A DNA stretch of 64,000 nucleotides. Origin: an uncultured Lachnospiraceae bacterium. Its GTDB lineage: Bacteria; Bacillota; Clostridia; Lachnospirales; Lachnospiraceae. The position numbers and the translations under genes are program-made. Positions 61,149-64,000 of this stretch are shown here, piece after piece; position 1 is the first letter of the stretch, and each line of letters begins with the position of its first letter. Below the pieces are notes generated by a model, which had not been told where the DNA came from, ran no database searches, and worked only from the letters and a program-made list of their open reading frames with translations. The stretch covers positions 1 to 64,000 of the forward strand of contig CAJURH010000009.1 of assembly GCA_910588775.1 (NCBI GenBank), read 5' to 3'.

Positions 61149-62256
61149 TATATCTTATTTTCTTATACACCTTCCGACAGACTTTGTAAAAAAGATTGTC
61201 CTGAATGACCTGAACGCTTTTCTTCAAATCCAGCATTCTCTGTTCCTGTTTGCAGAAAACGGCCGTGGCAAACAAAAGTATATCCTCATACATGGCATCC
61301 GGCTCTATTTCCCACTGGGGAAATTCTTCCACTGGCTCATAGAAAAGCTGCCCATCCGCTCTATCCAAAAAGTCTTGCGCTGTTTTCCGGTTGCCCGCCT
61401 CAAACCGCTGCAAATAGGCGGTCTGCTCTCCTGGCGCAAACAGACTTATGTCAACCTGTTTACAGTCCTTCGATAAATGATCGTTGACCAGAGTGATGGG
61501 GTCACACAAAAACTCATTCATCTTTTGGTAGGCGGGAACACTGTTTAAAATTCTCTTAATTTCTATGAAATTGCCATTTAAATGCAAATCTTCTTTTACG
61601 GATTCTCTCGTATATTGCTCCGTCAGGGTGAGCCCAATGGCATGCAAGAAATCCGAAAATATGGTCTGCTCATCCCCTTCCAACTGCTCTTTCTCATGAA
61701 CACGCACAATTAAATTTTCTTTTCCTATGTTCTCAGCAATTCCCGTCAGACAGTCCCAATAATCCAATGGGAAATCAGCCAGCGCTCCGTTTTCCAGACA
61801 TTCCTGGAAATTTTCCGTTTCCTTCACAGCATTTGACTGCACATTCTGAATCCAGGAAGATTGAACAAACAGATCCTGACGATACAAATAGACGATTACT
61901 TTTAACTGGCAGCCTATTTTCTCAAAATCCTCTGCAACTTGTTTCCAGAACTCTTTGTCTTTCGCGGCCATTTGCCAGATCTCTTCTTCTAACAAGACAA
62001 TATTGGAATATCCGTCTGCCAGCTCCTTTAATTTCTGAAAGCCTTCGTCTCGTATTGTATTTCTTTCTTCTGAATTTTCCGGTTTATGGATCAAGAAACG
62101 TCCATTTTTATCCCTGCATTCTTTCTTTATATTAAGCTGAAGATCTGGAAAACAGTATCCCTGATCTTTTAACAAATTTTCATTTTCACGTAAAAAAGCC
62201 TGCACGGCCGTTGCATCTGTCTTTGGTAATCCTATACTTAAATAAACGGTTGCCAT
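61141..62256 (-). CDS. Sulfotransferase-like paralog with degenerate 5'-phosphosulfate loop
   Basis: A 371-residue paralog of the next upstream gene: parallel segments are FLHAIGLTLTEQY, IEIKRILNSVP and FEAGNRKTAQDFL. The expected 5'-phosphosulfate-binding loop PKTGTTS reads PKTDATA at residues 11-17, while an R-x7-S pattern like the 3'-phosphate motif is present (YRQDLFVQSSW). It may be inactive, regulatory or altered in specificity. ATG at 62256 has AAAGGGA upstream; the frame open from 62286 lacks support. Confidence 0.75.
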   Translation of the reverse strand: MATVYLSIGLPKTDATAVQAFLRENENLLKDQGYCFPDLQLNIKKECRDKNGRFLIHKPENSEERNTIRDEGFQKLKELADGYSNIVLLEEEIWQMAAKDKEFWKQVAEDFEKIGCQLKVIVYLYRQDLFVQSSWIQNVQSNAVKETENFQECLENGALADFPLDYWDCLTGIAENIGKENLIVRVHEKEQLEGDEQTIFSDFLHAIGLTLTEQYTRESVKEDLHLNGNFIEIKRILNSVPAYQKMNEFLCDPITLVNDHLSKDCKQVDISLFAPGEQTAYLQRFEAGNRKTAQDFLDRADGQLFYEPVEEFPQWEIEPDAMYEDILLFATAVFCKQEQRMLDLKKSVQVIQDNLFYKVCRKVYKKIRYRK

Positions 62257-62347
62257 GTTTTCCCTTTCTATGAACTCCCAATGCACTGGCGTATGTTTGA
62301 GCGCTTACCTCAATGCATCGGCCAGAAAAACGTATTTGAATGATGAC

Positions 62348-63475
62348 TCATCCAGTTAAACTTGCTCCACATTTTTTAATAAATCGAACAATCCAGCGTC
62401 TAATTCCATGATTCTGATTTCTCAAATGTTCCGATTCTTCTCTTTCCCTGCTTAAATTGGCAATCACAATAAATCGAACCAAATCGGTCAACATATACGA
62501 ATTTTCTTTTCTCCACTTTTCAGCCACATTTTCTTTTTCCAAAAAAAGCGGCTGGCCGTCCGCCAGAAATGTCTGGTACAGTTTCCGGTTGCTTTCCTCA
62601 TATTTTTTCATAAAATCAGAGGCTTCTTCGTTGGAGAACATGCGGTTGGAATGCTCTTTGTTAGAAACGATGGAAAGTTCCCGTAACATTTTCTCGTAGC
62701 GCCACCGGTCTTCTAATTTCACTTCCGGCATATTGTTAATAATTCTCTTAATCTCACAATAATTTTCCGACATCTTTGTATTCACATACTGATCAGAAAT
62801 AAGGTATTCATCTGTCAGCTCTAACCCCAAAACATGGAGGAAATCCGACAAAAGAGAGCCGCCTGCAAAAAACTCCGGCTGGAACCGTCTTACAACGATA
62901 TTTTCCGCACCCAGCACATCGGCTGCGGCTTTCAGTAAACTATAATAATCCAGATTGATATCTTTGGGATAGACATGCAGGTATTCTTCCCAGGTCATGG
63001 CGCTGTATTTGGTGGCCCCGTGTTTGATGGTCTGGTTCCACCAGGATTCCAGCAGTTCATCCTGCTTTCGGATATAGGCGATGACTTTCACAATAAAAGA
63101 ACCTTTCTCTGCCTCTTGGCGCAATTCCCGCCAGAGACTCTTCCGCCCTCTAGAAACTGCTCTCCAAAGACCCTCGTCGGATAAAACAATGGAGTCGTAT
63201 TCCAGGAAAAGGTCCTGCACCTTCTGCAAACCCTCCTTAAATATCCTGGCTTCTTCCTCTTTATCGCGGATTCCCTGTTCGTTTTTATATTTTGCATGAA
63301 GAAAAAGTCCGTTCCGCCTGGGGTTCAATCTGGAATACTGTCTCAAATATGGATGGGGAAACTGTGGGTAACAGTATCCCCTTTCCATTAATTTATCACG
63401 GTTCGCATAACAAAAGCATTGAATAGAGGTGGTCCCTGTCTTTGGTGAGCCAATATGCAGATATAATGTTTTCAT
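62348..63475 (-). CDS. PAPS-dependent sulfotransferase family protein
   Basis: The 375-residue cytoplasmic protein has the PAPS 5'-phosphosulfate loop HIGSPKTGTTS at residues 7-17. A 3'-phosphate motif with R-x7-S (YIRKQDELLESWW) follows. A hydrophobic-basic C-terminus (WIVRFIKKCG) could touch the membrane. It would transfer sulfate from PAPS to a hydroxyl or amine acceptor, perhaps a glycan. Directly downstream of the APS kinase that makes PAPS, so substrate supply and use are co-encoded. Confidence 0.82.
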   Translation of the reverse strand: MKTLYLHIGSPKTGTTSIQCFCYANRDKLMERGYCYPQFPHPYLRQYSRLNPRRNGLFLHAKYKNEQGIRDKEEEARIFKEGLQKVQDLFLEYDSIVLSDEGLWRAVSRGRKSLWRELRQEAEKGSFIVKVIAYIRKQDELLESWWNQTIKHGATKYSAMTWEEYLHVYPKDINLDYYSLLKAAADVLGAENIVVRRFQPEFFAGGSLLSDFLHVLGLELTDEYLISDQYVNTKMSENYCEIKRIINNMPEVKLEDRWRYEKMLRELSIVSNKEHSNRMFSNEEASDFMKKYEESNRKLYQTFLADGQPLFLEKENVAEKWRKENSYMLTDLVRFIVIANLSREREESEHLRNQNHGIRRWIVRFIKKCGASLTG

Positions 63476-63535
63476 CTTCAGTCTTCACTTCACTTTCTCT
63501 TACCGTATTTCAAATCTATATCGCCCTGTCTATCC

Positions 63536-64000
63536 TTATCCCAACAAACCCAAACTCTTCAGAATCTGATCAGTGGCCTCTTCCAGCGTGCATGCGCTGG
63601 TGTCCACCTGGATTTCCGGATTTGCCGGAGGCTCATATGCGCTGGTGACGCCTGTAAAGTTGGGAATCTCTCCCCGACGCGCCTTAGCGTATAATCCCTT
63701 TACGTCTCTTTGCTCACAAACCTCAATGGGAGTACTCACATAGATTTCCACGAAATTGTCCCCCACGATATTCCGGGCGTTTTCCCGATCCTGTCCATAG
63801 GGCGAGATAAAAGCGGTCAGCACAATTAGACCAGCGTCGTTCATCAGTTTGGCCACTTCCGCCACCCGGCGAATGTTCTCTATGCGGTCCTGATGGGTGA
63901 ATCCTAAGTTTCTGCACAAGCCCATCCGCACGTTGTCGCCGTCCAGCAACATGGTGTGTTTTCCAAGGGCCAGAAGTCTCTTTTCCAGTGCATTGGCCAG
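63536..64000 (-). CDS. cysC: Adenylylsulfate (APS) kinase CysC, C-terminal part
   Basis: The frame continues past the window edge, so the P-loop is not visible. What is seen is highly typical: MLLDGDNVRMGLCRNLGFT, ENIRRVAEVAKLMNDAGLIVLTAFISPYG, then CEQRDVKGLYAKARRGEIPNFTGV and YEPPANPEIQVDT. It phosphorylates APS to PAPS. It may be stand-alone or the end of a CysN-CysC fusion; the upstream part decides. Followed by two sulfotransferase-like genes on the same strand. Confidence 0.93.
   Translation of the reverse strand: MANALEKRLLALGKHTMLLDGDNVRMGLCRNLGFTHQDRIENIRRVAEVAKLMNDAGLIVLTAFISPYGQDRENARNIVGDNFVEIYVSTPIEVCEQRDVKGLYAKARRGEIPNFTGVTSAYEPPANPEIQVDTSACTLEEATDQILKSLGLLG

Overview
The window reads as chromosomal DNA from a Gram-positive, endospore-forming clostridium, most likely Lachnospiraceae. 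Grounds: the spoIIGA-sigE pair, a Prp protease beside L27 carrying the Firmicutes N-terminal extension, a MutL with an endonuclease motif and no MutH, a threonyl T-box, and gene orders typical of that family. No database search was possible, so the taxonomy is inference. No prophage, insertion sequence, CRISPR array or rRNA was seen.

Positions 1-12.2 kb (+) hold a folB-folK fusion (cut by the window edge), miaB-mutS-mutL-miaA, a PLP lyase and two flavoproteins. From 12.3 to 21.6 kb lies a cell-shape and division cluster: radC-mreB-mreC-mreD-mrdA-minD-minE-rodA and a D,D-carboxypeptidase, with no minC where it would be expected. From 21.6 to 28.7 kb are a small P-loop protein, DUF378, a membrane-anchored adaptor-like protein and a ylm-type division cluster (yggS-sepF-ylmH) that continues into aroB-lspA-rluD. 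From 28.7 to 33.1 kb are a CMP-kinase-like protein, a TtcA-like enzyme, an AI-2E family transporter, dtd and a wall-binding M23 peptidase.

From 33.1 to 35.0 kb a tyrosine recombinase and lexA are divergent, with palindromes at both promoters. From 35.1 to 39.5 kb (minus) is the ribosome-assembly operon rplU-prp-rpmA-obgE-yhbY-nadD-yqeK-rsfS. The gene-poor stretch 39.4-40.2 kb is the most unusual part. It holds a complete cobalamin riboswitch aptamer with its own strong promoter, a roughly 330-nt tail with only tiny ORFs, and a strong terminator before rplU: an orphan B12-sensing RNA. Upstream of it lie a cytoplasmic hybrid histidine kinase, an aldehyde dehydrogenase, an iron alcohol dehydrogenase and trpS.

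From 47.2 to 58.5 kb are a small membrane protein, a lipoprotein, sigE-spoIIGA (with a spoIIG-like promoter of abnormal 21-bp spacing), divergent aroD/aroE, thrS under a T-box, a large secreted Ig-like/LRR protein, a DUF218 protein, a SEC-C protein and tRNA-Pro(GGG). leuS follows. The right end is a minus-strand cassette of APS kinase (partial) and two tandem sulfotransferase paralogs, suggesting PAPS-dependent sulfation of an unknown acceptor.
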